DNA from: an uncultured Schlesneria sp.
GTDB lineage: Bacteria > Planctomycetota > Planctomycetia > Planctomycetales > Planctomycetaceae
Assembly (NCBI GenBank): GCA_903840265.1
Contig: CAIMFH010000106.1
Span: 1 to 49,121, forward strand
DNA length: 49,121 nt
Direction of reading: 5' to 3'
Positions 32,673 through 42,227 of the stretch are shown in pieces. Under the pieces are notes generated by a model, which was given only the letters and a program-made list of their open reading frames with translations, ran no database searches and had not been told where the DNA came from. Made by a program: the position numbers and the translations under genes. Within the stretch, counting starts at the first letter, position 1, and each line of letters begins with the position of its first letter.

Positions 32673-33114
32673 TGGGTGCCACGGTTTCGGAGGTTTTGGA
32701 GCATAGGTATCAACACATCTCGGATGCATTTGTTTTGGGATGCTCTGGCCTCTGTCATGAGGCCCAACGGGCCGGAACTTTTCCCAGCCGGGGCCCTTCG
32801 GCCCCGGTACAGGATCCCTAATAACATCTCTGGAGGCCTGAAGGGCCGGTCCATTACTCCCACGCATATCGCTCATTCGAGTTAGTGCCTGCAACAGAGT
32901 TCGCGGAACTCATCTTGAAATCCGCGCCCGCCTGAAATGTCCGGCCCTTCAGGCCTTTGGAAGTCTAATTGTGGGCTTAATTCCAGGGCCGAAGGGCCCT
33001 GGCTGGGCAAAGTGCCGGCCCCTTGGGCCTGACGACAATGAACCGACGGACGATCATTCAGAATGCTCTGGCGCACGTTGTGTTGATACCTATGCTCCAA
33101 AACCGTGGCATCCC
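32673..33114. repeat. About 440-bp palindromic element
   Basis: Two arms of roughly 200 bp mirror each other around about 32893. The outer edges share GTGCCACGGTTT and TTTTGGAGCATAGG, the middle shares TAGGTATCAACACA, and the inner parts share GGGCCCTTCGGCCC and AGGCCTGAAGGGCCGG. The arms have diverged by substitutions. It fills most of the 777-base gap between the HEAT and DUF3500 genes; short frames inside are by-products of the repeat. No transposase. It looks like a MITE or an ancient inverted duplication. Confidence 0.8.
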
Positions 33115-33368
33115 AAAGTCGCGGATTTCTCCAGGCAAGCAATTAACGGTCGCGATTCCTTTTCCGTATCTGCGACTCACATCATCGACGAACGCGTGGG
33201 GCGCTGCCCGCGCGGTTCAGCGAAGATGGAGGGACTATGCCGCTTCATGTCAAGTGGTGCCCTTGATCAATGTTAGACCTCGGGCGCAGCGGTATTTGCA
33301 ATTCATGAGGTCGTCGGCATACTGGTTGACTTGGTGTTCGTCTGTTTGATTGTTCCAAGGAGTCCGTC

Positions 33369-34415
33369 ATGGACCATTGTCGTGATTGTGAATCAACCGA
33401 TGGCGAAGTGTTGTCACGTCGTCGCTTCGTTCAAGCTGCTGGCACCATCGCCGCTGCGGTCGCTGCCCTGCCTGCAGTGGCTCGCGCAGAAGAACCAGCC
33501 AAAGCTCCTTCGGAAACCCTGGTGAAGAAGCTGCATGATTCATTGACTGACAAGCAAAAAGAAGAAGTCTGCTTTGACTGGGACTACAAGGACGATCGCG
33601 GCCTGTTGCGCATGCACGTCTCCAACAACTGGAACATCACCGACCAGAAAGTTGCTGGCGGCTTCTTCAACAAGGACCAGCAAGACATCATCGAAGCCTT
33701 GTTCTGGGGGTTGTACAATCCAGACTGGCATGACCGCATCAAGAAGCAGTTGCAGGATGACGCGGGTGGATACGGTAAAGAACAGTCCATCGCCATCTTC
33801 GGAACACCCGGAACCGACAAGTTTGAATTCGTGATGACCGGTCGTCACTTGACCATTCGCTGCGACGGCAACAGTGTCGATCACGCCGCGTTTGGTGGAC
33901 CTATCTTCTACGGACATGCCGCTTCGGGCTTCAATGAAGAAGTCCGACATCCCGGCAACGTCTATTGGCATCAGGCTCAATCGGCCAATGCTCTCTTCAA
34001 AATGCTCGACGGCAAGCAGCGAGTGCAAGCTTTGTTGGACAGGGCTCCTGCGGAAGCCAAAGTCCACTTTGGTGGCCCCGATGGGAAGCCTTCGGGAATC
34101 CTGATCAGCGATCTCTCTTCCGACCAGAAGGGACACATGCAGAAAGTTCTGGCAACGCTGATTGAGCCCTATCGAACAGCCGATCAGGATGAAGTCCGCA
34201 AGTGCCTGGCGGCTCAAGGTGGCCTCGATAAATGTCGCCTGGCGTTCTATAAAACCGACGCTGCAGGCAACACTGATCTGGGAGATGATGGCGAGTGGGA
34301 CAACTGGCGACTGGAAGGCCCCGCGTTCGTCTGGCACTACCGTGGCATGCCGCATGTGCATGTCTGGGTCAACATCGCCGACGATCCTTCGGTGCAGATC
34401 ACGGCGCGTGGTTGA
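33369..34415 (+). CDS. Tat-exported DUF3500 family protein
   Basis: A 348-residue protein from ATG 33369 with a twin-arginine signal (LSRRRFVQAAGTIAAAVAALPAVARA). The mature part matches DUF3500 in style: LHDSLTDKQKEEVCFDWDY, LRMHVSNNWNITDQ, GRHLTIRCDGNSVDHAAFGGPIFYGHAASG, and a late FVWHYRGMPHVHVWVNI segment rich in His and Trp. The biochemical role of the family is not known to me. Single gene between the palindromic element and a quiet gap. Confidence 0.85.
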   Translation: MDHCRDCESTDGEVLSRRRFVQAAGTIAAAVAALPAVARAEEPAKAPSETLVKKLHDSLTDKQKEEVCFDWDYKDDRGLLRMHVSNNWNITDQKVAGGFFNKDQQDIIEALFWGLYNPDWHDRIKKQLQDDAGGYGKEQSIAIFGTPGTDKFEFVMTGRHLTIRCDGNSVDHAAFGGPIFYGHAASGFNEEVRHPGNVYWHQAQSANALFKMLDGKQRVQALLDRAPAEAKVHFGGPDGKPSGILISDLSSDQKGHMQKVLATLIEPYRTADQDEVRKCLAAQGGLDKCRLAFYKTDAAGNTDLGDDGEWDNWRLEGPAFVWHYRGMPHVHVWVNIADDPSVQITARG

Positions 34416-34739
34416 AGCGACTGATGTGCCAAGCGCGACATGAGTTGCCTGCCGCGTTTACACCAGATCGATTGCTCAGCAAGCAAATGGTTGCTGAGCA
34501 ACACTGCTCACTTCATTGATGACGTGGTGGATGATCTGTTGGTCGTGCATTCGACACGATGAGTTGACTGTCAAAAAAATTAAATTGAAGAACAGAATGA
34601 ACGAAACATCGTCTCTGCTCTTGGCAATTGTGATTGACTCGCGCACAATCTGCCCCCTTCAGGTCGAACCCGTCTGCGTGTCCAGTTGATTCGATTTGCC
34701 GCTCCCTTCCGAGCATGTCGCATTTGAGGTAACGCAAGA
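34416..34739. other. 324-base gap without visible features
   Basis: No gene, strong hairpin or repeat seen. The end (GAGG at 34726-34729) is the ribosome site for the next gene. Confidence 0.5.
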
Positions 34740-35666
34740 GTGAATAAACCTTCTCTGCCGCAAAGTGTGGGTCGTGTCTCCCAACGTCCCCCACAAGCGA
34801 GTGCAGTGCAGAGCGGTCAGCCCATTGTGGCCTCCGCAGTGAATATCCGAACCTCTTTCAACCATCTCACCACATTGCGATGGTCTTTGGTCGAAGAAGT
34901 CTTGGAGCTGAAAAAATCCAACTACGATGCGATTGGATTGTGGCGTCCCAAGATTGCCGAGATCGGCGAAGAACTTGCTGCGGATCTGATCCGGGACGCT
35001 GGCCTGGCGGTGTCATCGCTGTCATTCGTCGGCGGCTTTACTGGCACAAACGGGTTAAGCTTTGATGACGCCATCGCTGATGCTCGCGATGCCATCAAGG
35101 ATGCGGAACTGCTGGGCGCAGAAAATCTGATCGTGGTGAGCGGCCCTCGCAACGGGCATACGGTTCGCCACAGTCGTCGCATCCTGGGTGTGGCTTTGGA
35201 CGAGCTGGCAGATTTCGCGGGATCACGTGGAGTGCGATTGTGTGTGCTGCCGATGCATCAGTACTTCTCCAAGTCGTGGACATTTCTGAATACGCTGGAT
35301 GAAACACTGGAAGTCTTGAGCGAGAGAAACCATCCGGCCGTTGGCTTGGCGTTTGACGCCTATCAGTCCTGGCAAGAGCCAAACCTGATCGAGCGAATTC
35401 CAGAGTTCGCAGCGATGACGGGAGTGGTTCAAATCAGCGATGCCCAGCGCGCGCCGCATGCGTCTGCCGAGCGTTGCATCCCGGGAGAAGGGGTCATTCC
35501 GCTGACAGAAATCATTCGAGCCTTCCAAACGGCAGGCTTCGATGGCTACTATGACGTGCAGGTCTGGTCGAACGCCGGATGGGCTGCCGACTACCCCGTC
35601 GCGGTTTCGCAATGTCGTGAAGCAGTGCTGCGAGTTGCTGGCCAGCCTGTTGCAATGACTCGATAA
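34740..35666 (+). CDS. Sugar phosphate isomerase/epimerase-like TIM-barrel protein
   Basis: About 308 residues from GTG 34740 (GAGG 10 bases before); the true start could be later, since the fold begins near AVNIRTSFNHLTTLRWSL. TIM-barrel AP-endonuclease-2-like marks: AEELG-type helices, VSSLSFVGGFTG, AENLIVVSGPRNGH, DELADFAGSRGVRLCVLPMH, AVGLAFDAYQSW, VQISDAQRAP and the closing CIPGEGVIPLTEIIRAFQTAGFDGYYDVQVW. Metal ligands Glu, Asp and His are expected in these strands. Substrate unknown; such enzymes often act on inositols or keto-sugars. Confidence 0.88.
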   Translation: MNKPSLPQSVGRVSQRPPQASAVQSGQPIVASAVNIRTSFNHLTTLRWSLVEEVLELKKSNYDAIGLWRPKIAEIGEELAADLIRDAGLAVSSLSFVGGFTGTNGLSFDDAIADARDAIKDAELLGAENLIVVSGPRNGHTVRHSRRILGVALDELADFAGSRGVRLCVLPMHQYFSKSWTFLNTLDETLEVLSERNHPAVGLAFDAYQSWQEPNLIERIPEFAAMTGVVQISDAQRAPHASAERCIPGEGVIPLTEIIRAFQTAGFDGYYDVQVWSNAGWAADYPVAVSQCREAVLRVAGQPVAMTR

Positions 35667-35855
35667 CGTTTAAGCTAAGTGGATTCTCGTCCCGATGAAT
35701 CAGTCAGTTCGCTCCAAATAGCGGGCTTAGCAGTTCGCCTGGCCAAGTTTTGATCCGCCTGATTGTCCGCAGATTTCGCCCCGCCCGCCTCATTTTTTAT
35801 CCCACCTGATTGGCAAGAGCAGATTAGTCTCTGTTTCTTGTCGGGAATCATTCCC

Positions 35856-36560
35856 ATGTCGCACGATTGGTACAGCCTTGACGAATTGGCCCGCCAATTG
35901 GGGCGGGACCGCCGTGAAATTGAGAAACTTGTCAATCGCGGTCGGATTCCGGGTCGGAAGATTTCCGGGGACTGGCAGTTTCATCCCACGGAGATCACCC
36001 ACTGGCTCGAGCAGGAAATGCGCGAATACACAGATCGCGAACTGGCGGTGCTGGAGCAGACTCACCGATCCGTCGAGTTTAACGATCCGCATCCCGTCGC
36101 CGCCCTGCTGCGAGTGGAGACGGTACAGGTCCCTCTGGAAGCCAGAACAAAGCGATCAGTCTTAGAGAGCCTTGTCGAATTGGCTGGCCGAACATGGGAA
36201 GTGTGGCAGCCAGCAACGCTGCTCACTGCGATCCAGGAACGCGAGACTGTCCTTTCCACGGCGTTTGAAAACGGCGTCGCGATTCCGCACCCGCGCAATC
36301 CTTTACCAGATGCACTCGGCCAATCCGTGATCGCGTTTGGCCGAACACTGTCCGGGATTCCGTTCGGGGCACCAAATCGTGCTCTGACGGATCTGTTCTT
36401 CCTGGTCGTTTGTCGAGATTCTCGAACGCATCTGCATGTCCTGGCGCGTCTGGGACGAATGCTTCAGAACACTGAGTTCCTTGAACGATTGCGCGCCGCC
36501 GAGGATAGTGTTTCGGCCTACCACGTCATCTGCGAATCTGATCGCGGAATTGTGGGGTAG
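35856..36560 (+). CDS. HTH (excisionase/MerR-like) fused to PTS EIIA domain
   Basis: ATG 35856 opens a 234-residue protein; the upstream part of the frame from 35763 is Pro/Phe-rich and unlikely. Residues 4-50 are a winged-helix excisionase-type DNA-binding domain (WYSLDELARQLGRDRREIEKLVNRGRIP... then FHPTEITHWL). Residues about 90-230 are an EIIA fructose/nitrogen (PtsN-like) domain with the phosphorylatable His 145 in GVAIPHPRNPL and TDLFFLVVCRDSRTHLHVLARLGRML. This suggests a regulator whose DNA binding responds to PTS phosphorylation. No EI, HPr or sugar transporter is in the window. Confidence 0.9.
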   Translation: MSHDWYSLDELARQLGRDRREIEKLVNRGRIPGRKISGDWQFHPTEITHWLEQEMREYTDRELAVLEQTHRSVEFNDPHPVAALLRVETVQVPLEARTKRSVLESLVELAGRTWEVWQPATLLTAIQERETVLSTAFENGVAIPHPRNPLPDALGQSVIAFGRTLSGIPFGAPNRALTDLFFLVVCRDSRTHLHVLARLGRMLQNTEFLERLRAAEDSVSAYHVICESDRGIVG

Positions 36561-36613
36561 CGCTGCCGTCTCGGCCCGCGGCAAATGTTTGGGACGCCAG
36601 ATGCAGGTTTGAG

Positions 36614-37609
36614 ATGTCACAGTCTTCGCCCGAGGCGGCGACAGTTCCCGCAGAGAATTCACCAACGACGGCCCCTTCCCTCTTGCCGGGAATGATGGTT
36701 CCGTCGGGAGTTCCCGTTGATGCGTCCGGTGTTCCCGTTGGCGAGGCCTGTCCGCCACCGCTGGTTTGGCAAGAGGTGCTCAATACTTTTCATGGGGAAA
36801 GCGAACCGTGGGAACTCGATCGCGGATCGCGACACCTCTACGGTCGAGCTTGGGGCTCTGGGCCGCCGCTGTACTTGTTGAATGGTTTCGCTGGGACTGC
36901 TGAGCTGTACGCGTTGTTAGCGTATTTGTTGCGTGACTCATTTCGTTGTGTGCTGTTCGATACAACTTCGCCCTCAAATAGTCGTGGGGCTCGGTCGACG
37001 ATTCACGACTACGCAGATGATTTATTTGCCGTCGCCGATCAACAGGGTCACAGTTCATTTGGCGTGTTTGCACCTTCGATTGGTGCCGCGGTTGCTCTGC
37101 AGGGAGTCCTTCAACAGCCCAACCGTATTACCGGGCTGGTGCTGCAACATGGATTTGCCAGCCGGAAACTCTCGTGGACGGAACGGCAATTGGCTCGATG
37201 GTTTCGCCGTTCAAGTCGCACGCTGAGCACCCTTCCCTGGCGACGACGAATTCAGGAATTGAATCACCGCCGCTGGTTTCCCCCCTTCGACGGGACTCGC
37301 TTTGAGTTCCTCGTGGAATCCACGGGAAAGATTCCACTGTCAGACCTGTCCCAAAAAGCGATCGCGATTCACGCAGTCGATCTCGAAGATCAACTGTCGC
37401 AAATCAAGAGCCCCGTGATGCTGGTGCGGACCGAGGGACAAGGTCCCGTGGAAGCGGCGGGGCACGACGTCTTGGAGAAGGGTCTGCCGACAGTACATGT
37501 CGAATGGCTGCATTCAACGGGTCTGCATCCGTATCTGACGCATCCCCATCGCCTGGCGAAGCTGATCAAGACATTCTTTCTGGGTAGCCCTGCCCCGCAG
37601 CCGCACTGA
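36614..37609 (+). CDS. Alpha/beta hydrolase
   Basis: A 331-residue protein with an unusual N-terminal low-complexity part (VPAEN, then GVPVDASGVPVGEACPPP). The hydrolase core has the oxyanion strand LLNGFAGTAELY, the nucleophile elbow FAPSIGA with Ser 155 (A-x-S-x-G instead of G-x-S-x-G), and a C-terminal His region (TGLHPYLTHPHRLAKLI). Substrate unknown. It lies between the HTH-EIIA and PIG-L genes on the same strand with gaps of 53 and 41 bases, so the three may be co-transcribed. Confidence 0.82.
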   Translation: MSQSSPEAATVPAENSPTTAPSLLPGMMVPSGVPVDASGVPVGEACPPPLVWQEVLNTFHGESEPWELDRGSRHLYGRAWGSGPPLYLLNGFAGTAELYALLAYLLRDSFRCVLFDTTSPSNSRGARSTIHDYADDLFAVADQQGHSSFGVFAPSIGAAVALQGVLQQPNRITGLVLQHGFASRKLSWTERQLARWFRRSSRTLSTLPWRRRIQELNHRRWFPPFDGTRFEFLVESTGKIPLSDLSQKAIAIHAVDLEDQLSQIKSPVMLVRTEGQGPVEAAGHDVLEKGLPTVHVEWLHSTGLHPYLTHPHRLAKLIKTFFLGSPAPQPH

Positions 37610-37650
37610 CAACGGCAGTTCCGATCCAACGATGAATGAGAGAGTGACTC

Positions 37651-38385
37651 ATGACGATTGAACTGCCGCCTGCCTTTGATGTGGTCGCCGTGGGGGCTCA
37701 CCCGGACGATGTTGAAATCGCAGTGGGTGGGACGTTGGCTCAATTGGCGTTGCAAGGGTATCGCGTTGGAATCGTCGATCTGACGAACGGCGAACCGACG
37801 CCTGGAAGCCCGGGGGTCGATACCCGATTGGCGGAAGCCCGTGAAGCGGCACGAATCCTGGGTGTCCACGAACGAGTCACGCTGACTCTTCCGAATCGGT
37901 GCCTGTTCGATTCGTTTCATGCTCGCATCGCACTGGCCCGAGTCTTTCGCCAATGGAGGCCGAAGATTGTGCTGGGGATCGCCGACAAGACCCCGATGGC
38001 CTCGCCCGATCATTGGCAGGCGATGCAGATTACGGATGCGGCGGTGTTCTACAGTCGCCTGACGAAATGGGACGACGAATTCTCCGGTTTACCCGCTCAT
38101 ACGATCCTGTCGCAGCTTTGGTATCCACTGGGACTGGCGAATTTGGATGTTTTGCCGAACGGTAACCGATTCGTGACGGACATCACCGCGTCTCTGCCGA
38201 TCAAACTGGAGGCGATCCGTGCTTACAAGACTCAGTTTCCCCCTAGTAAGGAACGGGTCTTCGGATGGGTCGAAAGTCAGAATCGACTGTGGGGGCAAAC
38301 CGCCGGATTTGAGGCGGGCGAGATGCTGATCTCGGCGAAGACGCTGGGAGTCTCAAATCTGATGCAAGCCGTTTGTCCGGCTTAG
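37651..38385 (+). CDS. PIG-L family deacetylase (BshB1-like)
   Basis: A 244-residue zinc deacetylase. AHPDD at residues 16-20 gives the zinc ligands and catalytic Asp; [33 protein letters not shown] and [27 protein letters not shown] segments are as in LmbE/BshB1. BshB1 removes the acetyl group from GlcNAc-malate in bacillithiol synthesis, and the EPTPGSP loop is typical of that branch. BshA and BshC are not seen here, so a general N-acetylglucosamine deacetylase role stays open. Confidence 0.87.
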   Translation: MTIELPPAFDVVAVGAHPDDVEIAVGGTLAQLALQGYRVGIVDLTNGEPTPGSPGVDTRLAEAREAARILGVHERVTLTLPNRCLFDSFHARIALARVFRQWRPKIVLGIADKTPMASPDHWQAMQITDAAVFYSRLTKWDDEFSGLPAHTILSQLWYPLGLANLDVLPNGNRFVTDITASLPIKLEAIRAYKTQFPPSKERVFGWVESQNRLWGQTAGFEAGEMLISAKTLGVSNLMQAVCPA

Positions 38386-38557
38386 ACGTGACGACCTGTA
38401 AGACAACTTTTTCCATCTCAGCAGATTTCCATTTCCTTCGCCTCACCGTAAACTTAGGGTGGTTTTCGTTTTCCCGCAGATTTCGTCAATTTGTAGTGAC
38501 TCGATGGCCCTGCCCTCGGGCTTTTCGAACTTAAAACATCGACTTCGGTAACGCATC

Positions 38558-39292
38558 ATGAAGTTGCGAGTTGGACAACTGAGCATCGTCGGCAAGCGCG
38601 ACAACAATGAAGATGCGTGCTATATCGACGCTCAACAGCGATTTTTTCTGGTCGCTGACGGCATGGGGGGCCAGTCCGCCGGTGAGCGGGCCAGCGGTCT
38701 GGCGATGGAAATTGTCCCTCAAAAACTGCAACTGATCGATTTCAACCGGGCTGCGGGCGATCAGGCGGTCAAAGCGATTGACGATGCTATTTCTCAGGCC
38801 AACTACGAAATCATGGCACTGGGAGAGTTGGATTCAAAGCTGAAAAACATGGGAACGACGATCTCGTTCCTGGTCCAGGTCGCGGGGACCATGTTCGCCG
38901 GCGGCGTGGGCGATAGTCGAGTTTACCTGCTGCGAAAGGGGAAACTCGAACAACTGACGACCGACCACTCGCTGACCCAAGCCTTGCTGGACGCGGGAAC
39001 TCTCACTCCCGAAGAAGCACTCAACCACCGCTATAAGAATGTGCTCTATAAATACTTGGGGTGTAAGGAAGGCGGACAGGGAACGAACCCGCGCCAGCTA
39101 AAACCTGAGGTGGGCGATCGCTTCCTGCTTTGCTCGGACGGCGTCACGGGAGGCGCGGATGACGCGACCCTCGAAAAGCTGCTGAACCAAGGGTCGGATC
39201 CGCAAAAGACAGCCGAAGCCATCGTCGCTGCGGCGACCGAAGGTGGCTCGAAAGACAACATTACTGGCGTCGTTGTCTTCGTCGATGCGTGA
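38558..39292 (+). CDS. PP2C family Ser/Thr protein phosphatase
   Basis: A 244-residue PP2C: GKRDNNEDA (residues 12-20), LVADGMGGQSAGE (31-43), FAGGVGDSRVYLLRKG, LTTDHSLTQALLDAG, FLLCSDGVTGG and GGSKDNITGVVVFVD supply the metal-binding Asp residues in the right order. It reverses Ser/Thr phosphorylation and probably acts in the cytoplasm. The window also encodes a Ser/Thr kinase and an FHA protein, but neither is adjacent. Confidence 0.95.
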   Translation: MKLRVGQLSIVGKRDNNEDACYIDAQQRFFLVADGMGGQSAGERASGLAMEIVPQKLQLIDFNRAAGDQAVKAIDDAISQANYEIMALGELDSKLKNMGTTISFLVQVAGTMFAGGVGDSRVYLLRKGKLEQLTTDHSLTQALLDAGTLTPEEALNHRYKNVLYKYLGCKEGGQGTNPRQLKPEVGDRFLLCSDGVTGGADDATLEKLLNQGSDPQKTAEAIVAAATEGGSKDNITGVVVFVDA

Positions 39293-39526
39293 ATTCCACA
39301 ACTGAATTCTTCATGTTCAGCCAACAAGTAGCGACGACCGCGGCGTAGTAAACGCGGGTACGACGCCCCACTCTTCCGTATTCTCCGAATAAACGGTTCG
39401 GCCTGAATCGGATTTATGCAACGGAGACGTGCAAGTTGTCTCCGTCTCGTGCCATAATCTTGAGACTGGGTGATTTAGGCTGACTATTCTGAGGCAACTG
39501 CAAGAGTGCCTCGTTCCGCAGGAATA

Positions 39527-42136
39527 ATGCGTATGAAGGATACCATGGGTCGAATCTTCGTCTGGATTTCACTGGTGGCAATCACGGGAGGCACCACCGC
39601 CTACGCTCAGCCCGCCACCCCCGCAGCCACGCCGACTCCCTCGAAATTTGAGCAGTTGACAACGGGAACGAAAAAGGTCGAGGGACTGTGGACGGCGTAC
39701 TTCAAGGACCAGCAGATCCTGGTCGACCTGAAGCAGAATCAGATGGGCCAGGACTATCTGATGCTGAGTTCGATCGCCCGCGGCGTAAGCCAGGGGATGG
39801 TCATCGGCGGCATCATGTGGGGCGACGAAGTCCTCTGGTCATTCCGTAAAGTTGGCGACAAGATCCACGTGCTGAAACGAAATGTGAAGTTCAAGGCCAA
39901 GGCCGGCAGCCCAGAGGCTGCTGCAGTCAAGGTCGCCTACTCTGACAGCGTGATGTATGCCCTGCCCGTCCTAACGGATACCAGCGGTGGCTACCTGGTC
40001 GACATGACGCGCATCTTCTTGAGTGATGACGAGCAGATCGGCCGGATGTTGGGTGCCAGTTTCGTGGCAGATCGTAGCACGATTGGCAATGTGAAGGCGT
40101 TCAAGCAGAACATCGAGTTCGATGTCAACGCGGTCTACAGCAGCCAGGGTGATTCCGACAGTGTTCCCGATTCGCGCGGAACTCCTGTCACTGTGCATTA
40201 CAGCGTCAGTCAGCTCCCCAGCACTGGCTATCGTCCCCGCAAAGCCGATGACCGTGTCGGTTACTTCTTGACGGCAACGAAGGACTTCAGCGACAACAGC
40301 GACGATCAGAACTTTGTGCGCTACATCAATCGCTGGGATCTGCAGAAACTCGATCCTGCAGCGAAGATCTCGCCACCCAAGAACCCGATCATTTTCTATA
40401 TGGAGAAATCGGTCCCGGTCAACCTGCGTCCGATCATCCGCGCTGGTATCGAAGAGTGGAGCAAGGCGTTTGAGAAGCTCGGCTTCGACAATGCGATCGA
40501 AGCCCGTCAGCAGCGCGAAGATGACACGTGGGATCCAGAAGATGTGAACTACAACACGTTCCGCTGGATCACCGCCGAAGTCGGGTTTGCGATGGGCCCT
40601 TCCCGAACGAACCCGCTTACAGGACAGATCCTTGACGCCGACATCATTTTCGATGCCAGCTTCATGCGACACTGGAAGCAAGAGTACGAGAACTTCACGC
40701 CCACAGCGGTCGCTCATCTGCTGGGAGACCCAGCCAGCATTACTCCAACCGATACAATTCCCTTGCTGGCTGGAACTCGCGGTCGCAATCTGGACTGCCA
40801 GCTTTCCATCGGCATGCAGCACCAGATGGGGTTCGCCGCCGCAGCCTTCATGGCTCAAGGGATGACTGAAAAACGAGGCGAGCTGCCCGAAGAGTTCCTG
40901 CATCAGGCTTTGAAAGAAGTCGTGATGCACGAAGTCGGTCACACCTTGGGTCTACGTCACAACTTCAGGGCCAGTGCCTGGAAGACGTTGGCCGAAATCG
41001 AAGATGCTGCCAAGGCCAACGAGCCCACCGTCGCCAGCGTGATGGATTACTCGCCAGTCAACATCAATCCAGCCGGTGCGAAGCAAAGCGCCTACTATAC
41101 AAACACGATCGGCCCCTACGATTACTGGGCGATCGAGTATGGTTACAAAGTCATCACCGGCGATGAGAACGTCGAACTCGCCAAGATTGCTTCGCGCAGT
41201 GGTGAAGCCGGTTTGGACTATTCGACAGATGAAGACACGGAATCGGGCGATCCTGATCCGCTGTCGAATCGATTTGACCTCGGTAAAGACCCAATCGCCT
41301 ATGCACAACGCCAGACCGCAGCGGTGAATGCTCTGTTCCCGAAAATTCTGGAACGATCGGTCGACACCGGCGAAGGATACCAACGTGCTCGTCAGGCGTT
41401 CGGCTTGTTGTTTGGCGAATACTTCCGAGCTGTCAGTTTTGTGGCACGCGTTCCGGGCGGTGTCTATGTTCATCGTGATCACAAAGGTGATGCTCAGGCC
41501 CGACCACCGTTCAAGCCTGTCGATCCCGCACAGCAGCGAGCCGCAATGAAACTGCTGGGCGAAACGGCATTCGTCTCGCAGAAATATGACCCGCTGTTGC
41601 TGAACTCGCTGGCCGCGACTCGCTGGCGACACTGGGGGATCACGGAAGCGACTCGAATCGACTACCCGATCCACGCCAACGTCTCGTTGATGCAGACGCG
41701 AGTCCTCTCGCAACTGCTCAGCCCGCTGACTTTGACGCGACTGCAAGACGGTGAAGTCAAGATCGCCGCCAACGAAGATGCTTACACGATGGCCGAACAT
41801 CTGAAGCTGCTGAATGAGTCGATCTTTTCCGAACTGAACGCCCCACCAGCGGCCGAATTCAACAATCGGAACTCCTACATCTCCAGCTATCGACGTAACC
41901 TGCAACGCGCGGCGTTGAAGCAGATGTCAGGCATCGTGACGAACGGCTTTGGCTATCCCGAAGACGCTCGTGTGTTGCTCAGAGTGCAGTTGACAGAGCT
42001 CAGTCAGAAAATCGATGCCGCACTTGGCAAAGGTGATCTGAAGCTCGACGATTACACGAAGGCTCACCTGCTCGATACGAAACAACGTATCAAGCAAGTG
42101 CTGGAAGCTCAGTTGACGGTCACCGGAACGAACTGA
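39527..42136 (+). CDS. Large exported zinc metalloprotease (DUF5117/DUF4953-like)
   Basis: About 869 residues; ATG 39527 or ATG 39533 are both near CAGGAA and in frame. A signal peptide follows (FVWISLVAITGGTTAYAQ). The zinc site is HEVGHTLGLRH, with ligands H468, H472 and H478 counted from 39527, an extended metzincin-like HExxHxxGxxH motif. The N-terminal half has YLMLSSIARG and FLSDDEQIGRMLG as in DUF5117 proteins; the part after the site includes SVMDYSPVNI. Probably periplasmic or cell-surface. A perfect hairpin follows. Confidence 0.92.
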   Translation: MRMKDTMGRIFVWISLVAITGGTTAYAQPATPAATPTPSKFEQLTTGTKKVEGLWTAYFKDQQILVDLKQNQMGQDYLMLSSIARGVSQGMVIGGIMWGDEVLWSFRKVGDKIHVLKRNVKFKAKAGSPEAAAVKVAYSDSVMYALPVLTDTSGGYLVDMTRIFLSDDEQIGRMLGASFVADRSTIGNVKAFKQNIEFDVNAVYSSQGDSDSVPDSRGTPVTVHYSVSQLPSTGYRPRKADDRVGYFLTATKDFSDNSDDQNFVRYINRWDLQKLDPAAKISPPKNPIIFYMEKSVPVNLRPIIRAGIEEWSKAFEKLGFDNAIEARQQREDDTWDPEDVNYNTFRWITAEVGFAMGPSRTNPLTGQILDADIIFDASFMRHWKQEYENFTPTAVAHLLGDPASITPTDTIPLLAGTRGRNLDCQLSIGMQHQMGFAAAAFMAQGMTEKRGELPEEFLHQALKEVVMHEVGHTLGLRHNFRASAWKTLAEIEDAAKANEPTVASVMDYSPVNINPAGAKQSAYYTNTIGPYDYWAIEYGYKVITGDENVELAKIASRSGEAGLDYSTDEDTESGDPDPLSNRFDLGKDPIAYAQRQTAAVNALFPKILERSVDTGEGYQRARQAFGLLFGEYFRAVSFVARVPGGVYVHRDHKGDAQARPPFKPVDPAQQRAAMKLLGETAFVSQKYDPLLLNSLAATRWRHWGITEATRIDYPIHANVSLMQTRVLSQLLSPLTLTRLQDGEVKIAANEDAYTMAEHLKLLNESIFSELNAPPAAEFNNRNSYISSYRRNLQRAALKQMSGIVTNGFGYPEDARVLLRVQLTELSQKIDAALGKGDLKLDDYTKAHLLDTKQRIKQVLEAQLTVTGTN

Positions 42137-42166
42137 GTTCTCACCGAACGCGGATCACCAACAATC

Positions 42167-42196
42167 TTCGCCCCTCGACCCGTGTCGAGGGGCGAA
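42167..42196 (+). terminator. Perfect 13-bp hairpin after the metalloprotease gene
   Basis: TTCGCCCCTCGAC (42167-42179) pairs with GTCGAGGGGCGAA (42184-42196) over a 4-nt loop. A short T-rich stretch follows. Confidence 0.75.
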
Positions 42197-42227
42197 TGCA
42201 TTTGCTGTCTAGGAAAATCGATCTAAG

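Noticed and set aside
32676-33142. Short frames inside the 440-bp palindrome
   Set aside because: Both arms give similar peptides only because the DNA is mirrored; no ribosome site or protein-like composition.
39971-41905. Long antisense frames over the metalloprotease
   Set aside because: Same reason: no family motif or ribosome site, while the sense strand has the HExxHxxGxxH site.
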